A stretch of DNA of 48,744 nucleotides from Clostridia bacterium (GTDB lineage: Bacteria > Bacillota > Clostridia > Oscillospirales > Acutalibacteraceae). Made by a program: the position numbers and the translations under genes. The notes beneath the pieces were generated by a model. The model was not told the origin of the DNA. It was given only the letters and a program-made list of their open reading frames with translations, and made no database searches. The stretch is taken from NCBI GenBank assembly GCA_017625835.1, contig JAGAKF010000086.1, positions 1 to 48,744 of the forward strand. The letters run 5' to 3'. Positions 25,060 to 33,523 of this stretch are shown piece after piece. Position 1 is the stretch's first letter. The number at the start of each line of letters is the position of its first letter.

Positions 25060-26508
25060 ATGGCTGAATATAATCCTAAATCATTAAAAGCTGAAGAATT
25101 TATAAACGACGGTGAAATTCTTGCGACACTCGAATACGCGGAAGCAAACAAAAACAACCGCGAGCTTATTGACGAAATCCTTGAAAAAGCACGTCCGAAA
25201 AAGACGGAGACAGGTTGCGTCTGCAGTGGTCTTTCTCACCGTGAAGCTTCTGTGCTTCTTGCGTGCGAGGATCCCGAGGTGCTTGAAAAAATCTATGCAA
25301 TCGCGGAAGAAATCAAGCTTGCATTCTACGGCAACCGTATCGTAATTTTTGCGCCGCTTTATCTTTCAAACTATTGCATAAACGGCTGTGTTTACTGCCC
25401 ATATCACAGACAGAACAAGTGCATCAAAAGAAAGAAGCTCACTCAGGAAGAGGTCAAGGCGGAGGTTATTGCCCTCCAGGATATGGGACACAAGCGCCTT
25501 GCAATTGAAGCAGGCGAAGACCCGAAAAACAACCCGATTGAATATATCCTTGAATGTATCAACACAATTTACAGCGTTAACCACAAAAACGGTGCAATCC
25601 GCCGTGTTAACGTAAACATTGCCGCAACAACGGTTGAAAACTACCGCAAGCTTAAGGATGCAGGAATCGGTACTTACATCCTCTTCCAGGAAACTTACCA
25701 CAAGGAAAGCTACGAAAAGCTTCATCCGTCGGGACCGAAGAGCGATTACAGATACCATACGGAAGCTATGGACAGAGCAATGGAAGGCGGTATCGACGAC
25801 GTTGGCCTCGGTGTACTTTTCGGACTCGAGCTTTACAAGTATGAATTTGCAGGACTTCTTATGCACGCTGAGCACCTTGAGGCTGTTCACGGTGTAGGTC
25901 CTCATACGATCAGCGTTCCGCGAATCAAGCACGCAGATGATATTGATCCCAATGCTTTCGACAACTCAATTTCTGACGAAACATTTGCAAAGATTACGGC
26001 TTGTATTCGCCTTGCAGTTCCGTATACGGGAATTATTATTTCAACAAGAGAAAGCGAAGCTGTACGTTCAAAGCTTCTTCGCCTCGGCGTTTCTCAGGTT
26101 AGCGGCGGTTCGAGAACATCTGTCGGTGGTTACACTCAGGAGGAAAGACCGCACGACACAGAGCAGTTTGACGTTTCCGACCAGCGTACACTCGATGAAG
26201 TTGTTCACTGGCTTATGGAAAACGGTCATATTCCGTCATTCTGTACGGCTTGTTACCGCGAAGGCAGAACGGGCGACCGCTTTATGAGCCTTTGCAAGAG
26301 CGGTCAGATTCTCAACTGCTGCCACCCGAATGCGCTTATGACTCTTACGGAATACCTTACGGACTATGCTTCCGAGAAAACAAAGGAAAAGGGCTTTGAG
26401 GTTATCGAAAGAGAGCTTACAAGAATCCCGAAGGAAAAAGTAAGACAGATTGCGGAAGATAATATCAGAGATATCAAAAATTCAAACAGAAGAGATTTCA
26501 GATTCTGA
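25060..26508 (+). CDS. hydG: [FeFe]-hydrogenase maturase HydG (tyrosine lyase, radical SAM)
   Basis: A 482-residue radical SAM enzyme that cleaves tyrosine to p-cresol and dehydroglycine and makes CO and cyanide ligands for the H-cluster. The SAM cluster site is C106-x3-C110-x2-C113 in NYCINGCVYCPYH. The C-terminal second cluster motif C395-x2-C398-x22-C421 (CTACYREG ... NCCHPN) is intact, which separates HydG from the related thiamine enzyme ThiH. FQETYHKESYEKLHPSGPKSDY is another HydG hallmark. Full length matches the family, and the start ATG follows AAGAAAGGA. It is placed between hydE and hydF, 12 bases ahead of the latter. Confidence 0.96.
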   Translation: MAEYNPKSLKAEEFINDGEILATLEYAEANKNNRELIDEILEKARPKKTETGCVCSGLSHREASVLLACEDPEVLEKIYAIAEEIKLAFYGNRIVIFAPLYLSNYCINGCVYCPYHRQNKCIKRKKLTQEEVKAEVIALQDMGHKRLAIEAGEDPKNNPIEYILECINTIYSVNHKNGAIRRVNVNIAATTVENYRKLKDAGIGTYILFQETYHKESYEKLHPSGPKSDYRYHTEAMDRAMEGGIDDVGLGVLFGLELYKYEFAGLLMHAEHLEAVHGVGPHTISVPRIKHADDIDPNAFDNSISDETFAKITACIRLAVPYTGIIISTRESEAVRSKLLRLGVSQVSGGSRTSVGGYTQEERPHDTEQFDVSDQRTLDEVVHWLMENGHIPSFCTACYREGRTGDRFMSLCKSGQILNCCHPNALMTLTEYLTDYASEKTKEKGFEVIERELTRIPKEKVRQIAEDNIRDIKNSNRRDFRF

Positions 26509-26520
26509 GAGGTGCTCGTT

Positions 26521-27726
26521 ATGGGACTTAACGATACTGTTTCCGCTGAAAGAGTTCATATCGGATTTTTCGGCAAACGTAATGCGGGCAAATCAAGCGT
26601 TGTCAATGCCGTAACGGGTCAGGAGCTGGCTGTTGTTTCGGCTGTAAAGGGAACGACGACGGATCCCGTGAAGAAAGCGATGGAGCTTTTGCCGATCGGC
26701 CCTGTTGTGATAATCGACACACCGGGCATTGACGATGAAGGCGACCTCGGTGAACTCCGCGTCAAAAAGACAAAGCAGATCCTTGCAAAGACGGATGTTG
26801 CAATTCTTGTTGTCGACGGTGAAAAAGGTCTTGAAGACGCTGACAATGAGCTGATTAAACTTTTTGAGGAACGTAAGATTCCTTATCTCATCGTTTACAA
26901 CAAATCGGATTTATTGAAAGACACTCCGTGCGACGACGAAAAATCAATTTACGTCAGCGCGGTTAAAAAATCAAATATCGAAGAGTTGAAAGATAGAATC
27001 GGCAGTCTTGCAAAAACCAAAGAAAACAAGAAGCAGATTGTAGCTGACCTTATTGAAGACGGCGACGTTGTTGTGCTTGTTACGCCGATTGACGAATCAG
27101 CGCCGAAAGGCAGGCTTATCCTGCCGCAACAGCAGACGATACGCGATATTCTTGATGCGCACTGCACAGTTGTCTGCTGTCAGGACACGGAGCTTACTTC
27201 AACTCTCAGAGCGCTTGCAGTAAAGCCAAAGCTTGTTATAACAGATTCGCAGGCTTTCGGCAGAGTTTCCAAGGATACTCCCGACGACATAATGCTGACG
27301 TCTTTCTCGATTCTTTTTGCACGTTACAAAGGCGACCTTGCGGCACTTGTCGACGGAGCTGCAAAGCTTGCGAAAATAAAAGACGGGGACAAGGTGCTTA
27401 TCTCCGAGGGCTGCACGCACCACAGGCAGTGTAACGATATCGGTACGGTGAAAATGCCGGGCTGGATTAAAAATTATTCACAGTCCGAGCCGGATTTCCG
27501 TTTCACATCAGGCGGCGACTTCCCCGAGGATATTTCAGAGTTTTCTTTGGTTGTCCATTGCGGCGGCTGTATGCTTAATGAAAAGGAAATGCAACGCAGA
27601 ATCGCAGTAGCCCAGGAGGCAGGCGTACCGATTGTCAATTACGGAATTGCCATTGCGCAGATGCACTCAATCCTTCGCCGAAGCCTCGAACCGTTCCCTG
27701 AAATTTTAAAAATTCTTGATAAATAA
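26521..27726 (+). CDS. hydF: [FeFe]-hydrogenase maturation GTPase HydF
   Basis: A 401-residue scaffold protein that receives the diiron precursor from HydE/HydG and delivers it to apo-hydrogenase. The N-terminal GTPase domain has GKRNAGKSS (P-loop, residues 18-26), a G2 threonine in GTTTDP, DTPGIDD (G3) and NKSD (G4). The C-terminal iron-sulfur site is C298-x-H300 (GCTHHRQ) with H346-C347-x2-C350 (HCGGC), the CxHx45HCxxC form seen in the family, so all ligands are present. An upstream in-frame GTG at 26512 falls in the ribosome binding site; the ATG at 26521 was chosen. It is the last gene of the operon and is followed by a strong terminator. Confidence 0.96.
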   Translation: MGLNDTVSAERVHIGFFGKRNAGKSSVVNAVTGQELAVVSAVKGTTTDPVKKAMELLPIGPVVIIDTPGIDDEGDLGELRVKKTKQILAKTDVAILVVDGEKGLEDADNELIKLFEERKIPYLIVYNKSDLLKDTPCDDEKSIYVSAVKKSNIEELKDRIGSLAKTKENKKQIVADLIEDGDVVVLVTPIDESAPKGRLILPQQQTIRDILDAHCTVVCCQDTELTSTLRALAVKPKLVITDSQAFGRVSKDTPDDIMLTSFSILFARYKGDLAALVDGAAKLAKIKDGDKVLISEGCTHHRQCNDIGTVKMPGWIKNYSQSEPDFRFTSGGDFPEDISEFSLVVHCGGCMLNEKEMQRRIAVAQEAGVPIVNYGIAIAQMHSILRRSLEPFPEILKILDK

Positions 27727-27740
27727 GTTTCAATAAACAC

Positions 27741-27787
27741 AAAAGCAACGATAGTACCGTGTGTGCACTTTCGTTGCTTTTATTTTT
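27741..27787 (+). terminator. Terminator after hydF
   Basis: AAAAGCAACGA (27741-27751) and TCGTTGCTTTT (27771-27781) form an 11-bp stem, followed by ATTTTT. It ends the hydrogenase-maturation operon. Confidence 0.88.
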
Positions 27788-27821
27788 CTTTTGGGCTTCA
27801 AATTCCTTGTCTTTAAGTAAA

Positions 27822-27864
27822 ACAAAAAAGCAACCACGATACTAAAAGTATCATAGTTGCTTTT
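27822..27864 (-). terminator. Terminator after tRNA-Ser(GCU)
   Basis: On the minus strand GCAAC-TAT-GATACT pairs with AGTATC-GTG-GTTGC around a short internal loop, and a run of T follows at lower coordinates (27822-27830). It lies directly below the tRNA 3' end and ends that transcript. A T-run on the opposite side suggests weak activity on the plus strand as well. Confidence 0.8.
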
Positions 27865-27865
27865 C

Positions 27866-27955
27866 TGGCGGAGGACAAGGGATTTGAACCCTCGCGCCGG
27901 TTACCCGACCTACTCCCTTAGCAGGGGAGCCTCTTCACCACTTGAGTAATCCTCC
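27866..27955 (-). tRNA. tRNA-Ser (anticodon GCU)
   Basis: A 90-base class II tRNA with an encoded CCA end. The acceptor stem pairs GGAGGAT with GTCCTCC. The anticodon arm is CTCCC-CTGCTAA-GGGAG, with anticodon GCU, which reads AGC/AGU serine codons. It has a long variable arm (GTAGGTCGGGTAACCGGCGC) and the T-loop GGTTCAAATCC. It is one of two adjacent serine tRNAs on the minus strand. Confidence 0.95.
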
Positions 27956-27992
27956 ATTGGTGAACAAAACCAAAATATTCTGTTCTTTACAA

Positions 27993-28021
27993 GTAAGACT
28001 TCCTTTGAAAGGAAGTCTTAC
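27993..28021. repeat. Perfect 13-bp inverted repeat between the two tRNA genes
   Basis: GTAAGACTTCCTT and AAGGAAGTCTTAC are exact complements with a TGA loop. It lies just downstream (minus strand) of tRNA-Ser(UGA). Only TTGT follows it rather than a U-run, so it may be a weak terminator or a processing signal between tandem tRNAs. Confidence 0.75.
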
Positions 28022-28027
28022 TCAGTG

Positions 28028-28116
28028 TGGCGGAGAGAGTGGGATTCGAACCCACGGTACGTTGCCGTACGACGGTTTTCAAGACCGTTCCGTTATAACC
28101 ACTTCGGTATCTCTCC
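28028..28116 (-). tRNA. tRNA-Ser (anticodon UGA)
   Basis: An 89-base class II tRNA with an encoded CCA. The acceptor stem pairs GGAGAGA with TCTCTCC. The anticodon arm is CGGTC-TTGAAAA-CCG-like, with anticodon UGA (reads UCN serine codons). The variable arm CGTACGGCAACGTAC is long and self-pairing, and the T-loop is GGTTCGAATCC. It is upstream of tRNA-Ser(GCU) on the same strand, about 70 bases away. Confidence 0.95.
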
Positions 28117-28205
28117 GAATGCTCAAATATAATATCATATGTTTTTAGTCTTGTCAATAGCAATTTTGAGAAATTTGCATTTTTTAAAAGTAATTTTTCA
28201 AATAA

Positions 28206-28237
28206 AAAAGGAAGAAATCGTAAGACCTCTTCCTTTA
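28206..28237 (-). terminator. Terminator after the SGNH esterase gene
   Basis: On the minus strand AAAGGAAGA pairs with TCTTCCTTT and is followed by TTT. It lies 12 bases below the stop codon at 28249 and closes the ttcA-PPTase-esterase operon. Confidence 0.78.
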
Positions 28238-28248
28238 TAAATTTTCGT

Positions 28249-28884
28249 TTATTCAGCCTGTGAATGAACTTCCTCGATGACTTCGGATACATAGTCAGCA
28301 TAGATATGACCGATGAAATCTGCACCGATGGAATATGTCGGATGAACGCCGTCCTCTGAGAAGGCTTTCCAGTCTGTTTTGACGCAAGCGGCGGCAAGGA
28401 TTCCGTCAAGAGGAATGAAGAGGTCTGCATATTCTCTTGCGAGCTTGCGGACGATCTGAATCTTCGGGTCAAGGTCTTCGCGGAAATAAAGCTTATCCTC
28501 AGCGGGAAGAAGGAATTGCTCAATCATAACGATTTTTGCGTTAGTTTCCTTTTTGATTGCATCGAGAACGGTTCTGTATCTCTTCTCAAATTCTTCGTTC
28601 GGGAGCCATTCTCTGCTTTCTGCTCTGTGCCATGTATCATTAACACCGATGAGGATTGAAACAATGTCCGGCTGTATATCAATAAAATCTTTTTCAAGCC
28701 TTTCGACAAGGTTGATGGTCTGATCGCCGCTTATGCCTAAATCGATGAATTCAAAATCCATTCCCGGGAAATAGTCCGTAAGATATTTTGCGGCATATTT
28801 CGGATATCCGTTTCCGAGGTCGTGGATGTCGTCTCTGTTACGGTCAGCATCAGTAATGCTGTCACCCTGAAATAAAATTCTCAT
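28249..28884 (-). CDS. SGNH/GDSL-family esterase
   Basis: A 211-residue cytoplasmic hydrolase. Block I is LFQGDSITDADR, with the nucleophile serine at residue 9. Block II glycine lies in LGISGDQTINL. Block III is IGVNDTWH (the GxND oxyanion asparagine). Block V is SEDGVHPT, giving the aspartate and histidine. All catalytic blocks are intact. Relatives act on acetylated sugars, lysophospholipids or other small esters; no signal peptide means an internal substrate, perhaps acetylated oligosaccharides. Its ATG overlaps the stop codon of the phosphopantetheinyl transferase gene by four bases, so it is the last cistron of a three-gene operon. Confidence 0.85.
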   Translation of the reverse strand: MRILFQGDSITDADRNRDDIHDLGNGYPKYAAKYLTDYFPGMDFEFIDLGISGDQTINLVERLEKDFIDIQPDIVSILIGVNDTWHRAESREWLPNEEFEKRYRTVLDAIKKETNAKIVMIEQFLLPAEDKLYFREDLDPKIQIVRKLAREYADLFIPLDGILAAACVKTDWKAFSEDGVHPTYSIGADFIGHIYADYVSEVIEEVHSQAE

Positions 28885-29495
28885 AAAAGTTCCTCCGTTT
28901 TTATTTCAATTATTTTAAAAAACTCTTTCTCTCCGCAGACGGAAATAAAAAGATTTTTTCTTTCAAAAGTTGTAAAAACTTTTCCGTATTTTTCGAAAGT
29001 TTTTTCTTTTTCTTCGAAGCAATAATTTTTTAAATTTCCTATGGTTTCAGCGTTGCATTTAACAGCACTTTCTTTGAGCGTCCACAGTCTTGTAAATTCT
29101 TTTTCGGGTGAAGGTGAAGAATAGATTGTTTCTTTTTCCGCCTGTGAAAAGCATCTCTCAATAACTGCGTTTTTTGCTTCAAGAATGTCCTGAATATCAA
29201 TACCTACGGGCGTTTCGGACACGGCGACGGCAACGCCTGAGGCTGTGTGGCTGATATTGAAAAAGATGTTTTCGCAATCCTTTAAAAACGGTTTTCCGTT
29301 TTCGCCGATAACAACTTCAAAATTTTCAATGCCGAAAAATTTCAATGCTTTTTTCAAAAGAAGGTAAGAAACAACGCAGTTTTCTTTATCTCTTTTCAGT
29401 TTCAATTTTTCAAATTTTTCTCTGCGTTTTTCAGGAAGAAAATCCGAAAAATTTTCGCAGGAAAAATTCTCATAATCATCAAAAAAATAAATCAT
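28881..29495 (-). CDS. Sfp-type 4'-phosphopantetheinyl transferase
   Basis: A 204-residue enzyme that moves the phosphopantetheine arm of coenzyme A onto a carrier-protein serine. Diagnostic motifs are FNISHTASGVAVAVS, VGIDIQD (metal-binding D100) and LWTLKESAVKCNAE (W138, K141-E142, K146), in the order and spacing of the Sfp group rather than the shorter AcpS group. The frame is open to 29555, but the ATG at 29495 lies just after the ttcA stop, with GAGAG upstream, and gives a normal-length protein; an ATG near 29513 is an alternative. No PKS or NRPS genes are in the window, so it may serve fatty-acid ACP or a distant cluster. Confidence 0.85.
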   Translation of the reverse strand: MIYFFDDYENFSCENFSDFLPEKRREKFEKLKLKRDKENCVVSYLLLKKALKFFGIENFEVVIGENGKPFLKDCENIFFNISHTASGVAVAVSETPVGIDIQDILEAKNAVIERCFSQAEKETIYSSPSPEKEFTRLWTLKESAVKCNAETIGNLKNYCFEEKEKTFEKYGKVFTTFERKNLFISVCGEKEFFKIIEIKTEELL

Positions 29496-29499
29496 TTTT

Positions 29500-30333
29500 T
29501 CAGCTCTCATCATAATGCTCTGTGAAGAGGTGAACATCACCGCCGTCTCGTTCACGGTAGCCTATTATTGTTGCAAGGTTAACATTGTGAATGCTTCTGA
29601 AAATATTCATATCAACCTTGTCGTTTTCTTCGGTTAGTTTTCTTATAAGTTCCTTGATCTCCTGTCGCTTTGAACCGTCGCAGGTTTCGGCATCCTTTTT
29701 TGTAACGCTGCAAGCGCAACGGATAAACTCAAGCTCATTATACCTTGCCCAGGAAATTATGTCTCTTTCTCTGACCATATAAAGAGGACGAATGAGTTCC
29801 ATTCCCTCAAAGTTTGTGCTTTTGAGCTTTGGCATCATTGTCTTTATTTCCGCACCGTAGAGCATACTCATAAGCGTTGTTTCAATAGCATCGTCAAAAT
29901 GGTGGCCGAGGGCGATTTTGTTGCACCCCATATCCTGGGCCTGCTTGTAAAGATAGCCTCGCCTCATCCTTGCGCAAAGGTAGCAGGGTGAACCGCCGCC
30001 GACATTTGAAACAGAGTTGAAAATAGGAGAATTGAAAACAGTTATCGGCAGGTCGAGGGTCTTGGCGTTTTCAATAATTTTTTGTCTGTTTTCTTCGTGA
30101 TAACCGGGGTCCATAACGATGTATTCAACGCTGAAGTCAAAATCGCTGTATTTCTGCAGATGTTGCATACATTTTGCAAGGAGCATCGAGTCTTTTCCGC
30201 CTGAAATGCAGACGCCGATCTTGTCGCCGGGTTTAATTAGCTGATAATCCTTGATTGCGGCAACGAAGTTGTTCCATATAGTTTTACGGTATTTTTTGAT
30301 AATGCTTCTTTCAATAAGCTGGTGTTTTTCCAT
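29500..30333 (-). CDS. ttcA: TtcA-like tRNA 2-thiocytidine synthetase
   Basis: A 277-residue PP-loop ATPase predicted to thiolate cytidine 32 of tRNA. The ATP pyrophosphatase motif is S44-G-G-K-D-S49 in VCISGGKDSMLLAK. The CxxC pair C117/C120 lies in GGGSPCYLCARMRRGYLY, followed by ALGHHFDDAIETTLM and RPLYMVRERDI, all typical of TtcA rather than of TilS. CACSVTKKDAETCDGSKR supplies the further conserved cysteine for the iron-sulfur cluster. It is the first gene of a minus-strand operon with the PPTase and an esterase, transcribed away from lon. Related PP-loop proteins of unknown target exist in Clostridia, so the exact nucleoside is inferred. Confidence 0.85.
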   Translation of the reverse strand: MEKHQLIERSIIKKYRKTIWNNFVAAIKDYQLIKPGDKIGVCISGGKDSMLLAKCMQHLQKYSDFDFSVEYIVMDPGYHEENRQKIIENAKTLDLPITVFNSPIFNSVSNVGGGSPCYLCARMRRGYLYKQAQDMGCNKIALGHHFDDAIETTLMSMLYGAEIKTMMPKLKSTNFEGMELIRPLYMVRERDIISWARYNELEFIRCACSVTKKDAETCDGSKRQEIKELIRKLTEENDKVDMNIFRSIHNVNLATIIGYRERDGGDVHLFTEHYDES

Positions 30334-30362
30334 AAATAACTCTCTTTATTGTAATTAACTTT

Positions 30363-30391
30363 ATTTTATCACCACTTTTGACAATTTACAA
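30363..30391 (-). promoter_or_regulatory. Promoter of the ttcA operon (minus strand)
   Basis: Read on the minus strand, TTGTAA (30386-30391) and TAAAAT (30363-30368) are spaced by 17 bases, 30 bases ahead of the ttcA start. Confidence 0.55.
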
Positions 30392-30413
30392 CAGTACATA
30401 CAAAGTTTTTAGG

Positions 30414-30442
30414 TTGAAAAAGTGAGAAATTTAATGTATAAT
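30414..30442 (+). promoter_or_regulatory. Promoter of lon-engB
   Basis: TTGAAA (30414-30419) and a perfect TATAAT (30437-30442) are spaced by 17 bases. The predicted transcript starts near 30449, giving a leader of only about 22 bases. A palindrome ACTCCA-N8-TGGAGT (30444-30463) covers the start point and may be an operator. Confidence 0.7.
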
Positions 30443-30470
30443 GACTCCATATATTTTTGGAGTTGATTTT

Positions 30471-32873
30471 TTGAACAGATTGAATGATTATAAAGTTATG
30501 CCGACGGTGGCTCTCCGCGGTCTTGTTATTTTCCCCGGGATGACGCTGAATTTCGATGTCGGCAGACAACGCTCAATAGATGCGATAAAGGCCGCAATGG
30601 CAGATACGAGAGAGGTTTTTCTTGTTGCGCAGAAGGATGTGCGCGATGATGAGCCTGAATTTGACCAGATTTTTAAAATGGGTACGGTTGCCAGAATCAG
30701 CCATATTCTTAAAATGCCTAACAGCGATACGATCAGAATTTCAGTTGAGGGTCTCTATCGCGCGGCTCTCGTTGATATGCTGCAGACTCAGCCGTATCTC
30801 ATTGCGGATGTAAAGACGAGAAAAAGTACGGCAATAAAGGCTGAAGACAAGGATTATGAAATTGCACTCGTAAGGCAGACAAAGGATTTCTTTGAAGATT
30901 ATGCGGATGTCGCTCCGCAGATGCCCGGTGATCTCATCCTTGAGGTTCTTGAGAAAAATTCAGCAGGTGAGCTTGCCGATTATATCGCAGGCAATATAAT
31001 GCTCGAATATAAGAAGCGCCAGACTATTCTCAACGAGGTCAATCCTCTTCGCAGGCTTGAAAAGGTTTGCTGCCTTCTTGCAAAAGAGGGCGACCTTATG
31101 CGCCTTGAAAACGATATAAACAGGAAAGTTCAGGAAAATATCGATAAAAGCCAGCGCGAGTATTATCTTCACGAGCAGATGAGAGTTATTTCCGACGAGC
31201 TGAATGACGGGCTCTCTCTTCTTGATGAATGTGAAGATTTCAGAGAGAAAATCAAGGCTCTTGCTCTTGATGAAGAGAGTGAGAAAAAACTTCTTAAGGA
31301 GTGTGCACGCCTTGAAAGAATGGCGCCGACCTCTCCTGAAGCTACGGTCAGCAGAGTTTACATCGAAACCTGCATTGACCTGCCGTGGAACAAGCTTACT
31401 CAGGATAATCTTAACATTGCAAATGCAAAAAAGGTGCTTGACCGTGACCATTACGGAATGGAGAAGGTCAAAGAGAGAATTGTTGAAGCTCTTGCTGTCA
31501 GAAAGCTTTCAGACGGCGGCTACGGTCAGACGCTTTGCTTCGTAGGCCCTCCGGGTGTCGGTAAAACATCGATCGCGAAGAGTGTTGCCGAGGCTATGGG
31601 TAGAAAATTTTCCCGTGTTTCTCTCGGCGGTGTTCACGATGAGGCTGAAATAAGAGGTCACAGAAAAACTTATATCGGCTCGATGCCGGGCAGAATTATC
31701 TCTGCCGTAAAATCAGCAGGCACCAGAAATCCGATTATTCTTCTTGATGAAATTGATAAGCTCGGCTCTGATTATAAAGGTGACCCGTCATCGGCGCTTC
31801 TTGAGGTGCTTGACGGCGAGCAGAATGCAACCTTTACAGATCACTATATTGATATGCCGTTTGACCTGAGCAAGGTTATGTTTATTACGACGGCTAATGA
31901 TAAATCAACGATTCCTGCGCCTCTTCTTGACAGAATGGAGGTCATTGAGCTTCCAAGCTATACTCACGAGGAGAAATTCAATATCGCTAAAAAACACCTC
32001 GTACCCAAGCAGGTAAAGCTTCACGGACTTGATGCAAAAACCTTTAAAATCAACGATAAGGCTCTGCGAGATGTTATTGACGGTTATACCCGTGAAGCAG
32101 GTGTAAGACGCCTTGAACAGCAGATTGCAGCTCTTTGCAGAAAGGGCGCGGCGGCTATTGTTTCAGGTGAGGAGAAAGCTGTTTCGGTTAAGGTGACTAG
32201 TCTTGAAAAAATGCTCGGACCGAAAAAATATATGCCCGAAACGATTGATGAGGACTATGCAGTCGGCGTAGTTAACGGGCTTGCGTGGACAAGTGTCGGC
32301 GGCGAAATGCTTCAGGTCGAGGTTGCAGTGCTTGACGGTACGGGCAAGGTTGAGCTTACAGGTTCACTGGGTGATGTTATGAAGGAATCTGCTATGGCCG
32401 CAATCAGCTTTATCAGAAGCAGAGCTGAAAAATACGGAATTAATCCGAATTTCTATAAAGAAAAAGATATTCATATCCATGTGCCGGAGGGTGCGGTACC
32501 AAAGGACGGCCCGTCTGCAGGTGTGACGATGGCAACTGCTTTGCTCTCTGCGTTGACAGATACTCCTGTTGACAGTTATACGGCGATGACGGGTGAAATC
32601 TCCCTTCGAGGAAGAGTTATGCCTATCGGCGGTCTTCGTGAAAAGACAATGGCGGCGTACCGTATGGGCATCAGAAAAGTTATTATCCCGAAAAAGAATG
32701 TGCCTGACCTTGCTGAGGTTGACCTAAAGGTAAAGAATTCAATAGAGTTTGTTTCTGCTGCCAGCCTTGACGATGTTTTTGAAAACGCACTTGTGAAGAA
32801 GAATGATGGTAAAAAAGCAGTTGCGGCAATGGCGACGGAAAAGAAGGTCGGCTATAACATTATGAGAACCTGA
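30471..32873 (+). CDS. lon: ATP-dependent protease Lon
   Basis: An 800-residue AAA+ serine protease that degrades misfolded and regulatory proteins in the cytoplasm. The N-terminal substrate domain opens with MPTVALRGLVIFPGMTLNFDVGR. A coiled segment follows (about 190-290), then the ATPase with Walker A GPPGVGKTS (about 359-367) and Walker B ILLDEIDK. The protease domain has the catalytic dyad S682 (PKDGPSAG) and K725 (GGLREKTM), 43 residues apart as in E. coli Lon. An in-frame ATG at 30441 overlaps the -10 element and cannot be the start. TTG at 30471 lies eight bases after GGAG and was chosen. The engB gene follows 11 bases later, the standard Firmicutes order. Confidence 0.95.
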   Translation: MNRLNDYKVMPTVALRGLVIFPGMTLNFDVGRQRSIDAIKAAMADTREVFLVAQKDVRDDEPEFDQIFKMGTVARISHILKMPNSDTIRISVEGLYRAALVDMLQTQPYLIADVKTRKSTAIKAEDKDYEIALVRQTKDFFEDYADVAPQMPGDLILEVLEKNSAGELADYIAGNIMLEYKKRQTILNEVNPLRRLEKVCCLLAKEGDLMRLENDINRKVQENIDKSQREYYLHEQMRVISDELNDGLSLLDECEDFREKIKALALDEESEKKLLKECARLERMAPTSPEATVSRVYIETCIDLPWNKLTQDNLNIANAKKVLDRDHYGMEKVKERIVEALAVRKLSDGGYGQTLCFVGPPGVGKTSIAKSVAEAMGRKFSRVSLGGVHDEAEIRGHRKTYIGSMPGRIISAVKSAGTRNPIILLDEIDKLGSDYKGDPSSALLEVLDGEQNATFTDHYIDMPFDLSKVMFITTANDKSTIPAPLLDRMEVIELPSYTHEEKFNIAKKHLVPKQVKLHGLDAKTFKINDKALRDVIDGYTREAGVRRLEQQIAALCRKGAAAIVSGEEKAVSVKVTSLEKMLGPKKYMPETIDEDYAVGVVNGLAWTSVGGEMLQVEVAVLDGTGKVELTGSLGDVMKESAMAAISFIRSRAEKYGINPNFYKEKDIHIHVPEGAVPKDGPSAGVTMATALLSALTDTPVDSYTAMTGEISLRGRVMPIGGLREKTMAAYRMGIRKVIIPKKNVPDLAEVDLKVKNSIEFVSAASLDDVFENALVKKNDGKKAVAAMATEKKVGYNIMRT

Positions 32874-32884
32874 GGAGGCAGATT

Positions 32885-33472
32885 ATGAGATTTGATAAGG
32901 TTAAATACGAAGCATCTTACGGTACATCTGCTCAGTTGCCGAAAAGCGAGGCTGTTGAAATTGCCTTTGCAGGGCGTTCGAATGTCGGCAAATCCTCTAT
33001 GCTCAATAAGGTTCTTAACAGAAAGAATCTTGCGCGCGTCAGCTCCGTTCCGGGGAAGACGGTTACTGTCAATTTCTTTGACTGTGACGGTGTGAAGCTC
33101 GTTGACCTTCCCGGTTACGGCTATGCTAAGGTTAATTTCAACGAGAAAAAACGCTGGGCAGACCTTATGGAGGGTTATTTCAACTCAGGAAGAAATATCC
33201 GTCTGGTCGTTCAACTGACGGATATGCGCCATCCGCCGACGAAGGATGACCTTGATATGATGCGCTTTCTCAAGGATGCAGGCTTCAGCTTCATCGTTGT
33301 GATGACGAAGAGTGATAAGCTCAACAAAACCGAGAGGAATAAACGCCTTGAAGCTATTAAGGAAGAGCTTGCGGAGTTTGGCGATGTTGAAGCGATTCCT
33401 TTTTCAGCACAGAATGGAGAGGGAGCTGAAAAAATCCGCGAAGCGATTGAAAAATTCTCCGTAAACGAATAA
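32885..33472 (+). CDS. engB: Ribosome biogenesis GTPase EngB (YsxC/YihA)
   Basis: A 195-residue TrmE-Era-like GTPase needed for late assembly of the large ribosomal subunit. The P-loop is GRSNVGKSSML, then DLPGYGYAKV (G3) and MTKSDK (G4), with PFSAQNGEG at the G5 position. VSSVPGKTVTVNFF is the characteristic switch I segment. The size is normal. The start follows GAGGAGGCAG 11 bases after lon, so both are made from one transcript. Confidence 0.95.
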   Translation: MRFDKVKYEASYGTSAQLPKSEAVEIAFAGRSNVGKSSMLNKVLNRKNLARVSSVPGKTVTVNFFDCDGVKLVDLPGYGYAKVNFNEKKRWADLMEGYFNSGRNIRLVVQLTDMRHPPTKDDLDMMRFLKDAGFSFIVVMTKSDKLNKTERNKRLEAIKEELAEFGDVEAIPFSAQNGEGAEKIREAIEKFSVNE

Positions 33473-33477
33473 AAATG

Positions 33478-33511
33478 AAGCCTGTTGCTGAAAAGCAACA
33501 GGCTTATTTGC
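33478..33511. terminator. Terminator between engB and the LRR gene
   Basis: A perfect 12-bp stem, AAGCCTGTTGCT / AGCAACAGGCTT, with a GAAA tetraloop is followed by ATTTG. Convergent genes flank it (engB ends at 33472, the LRR gene at 33524), so it probably serves both strands. Confidence 0.82.
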
Positions 33512-33523
33512 TGTTAGTATATT

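Noticed and set aside
25366-25932. 188-residue minus-strand frame within hydG
   Set aside because: A shadow of the conserved hydG reading frame with no independent signals.
27866-28116. tRNA genes as an integration site with a neighbouring mobile element
   Set aside because: No integrase, direct repeat of a tRNA end, or phage-like genes are nearby.
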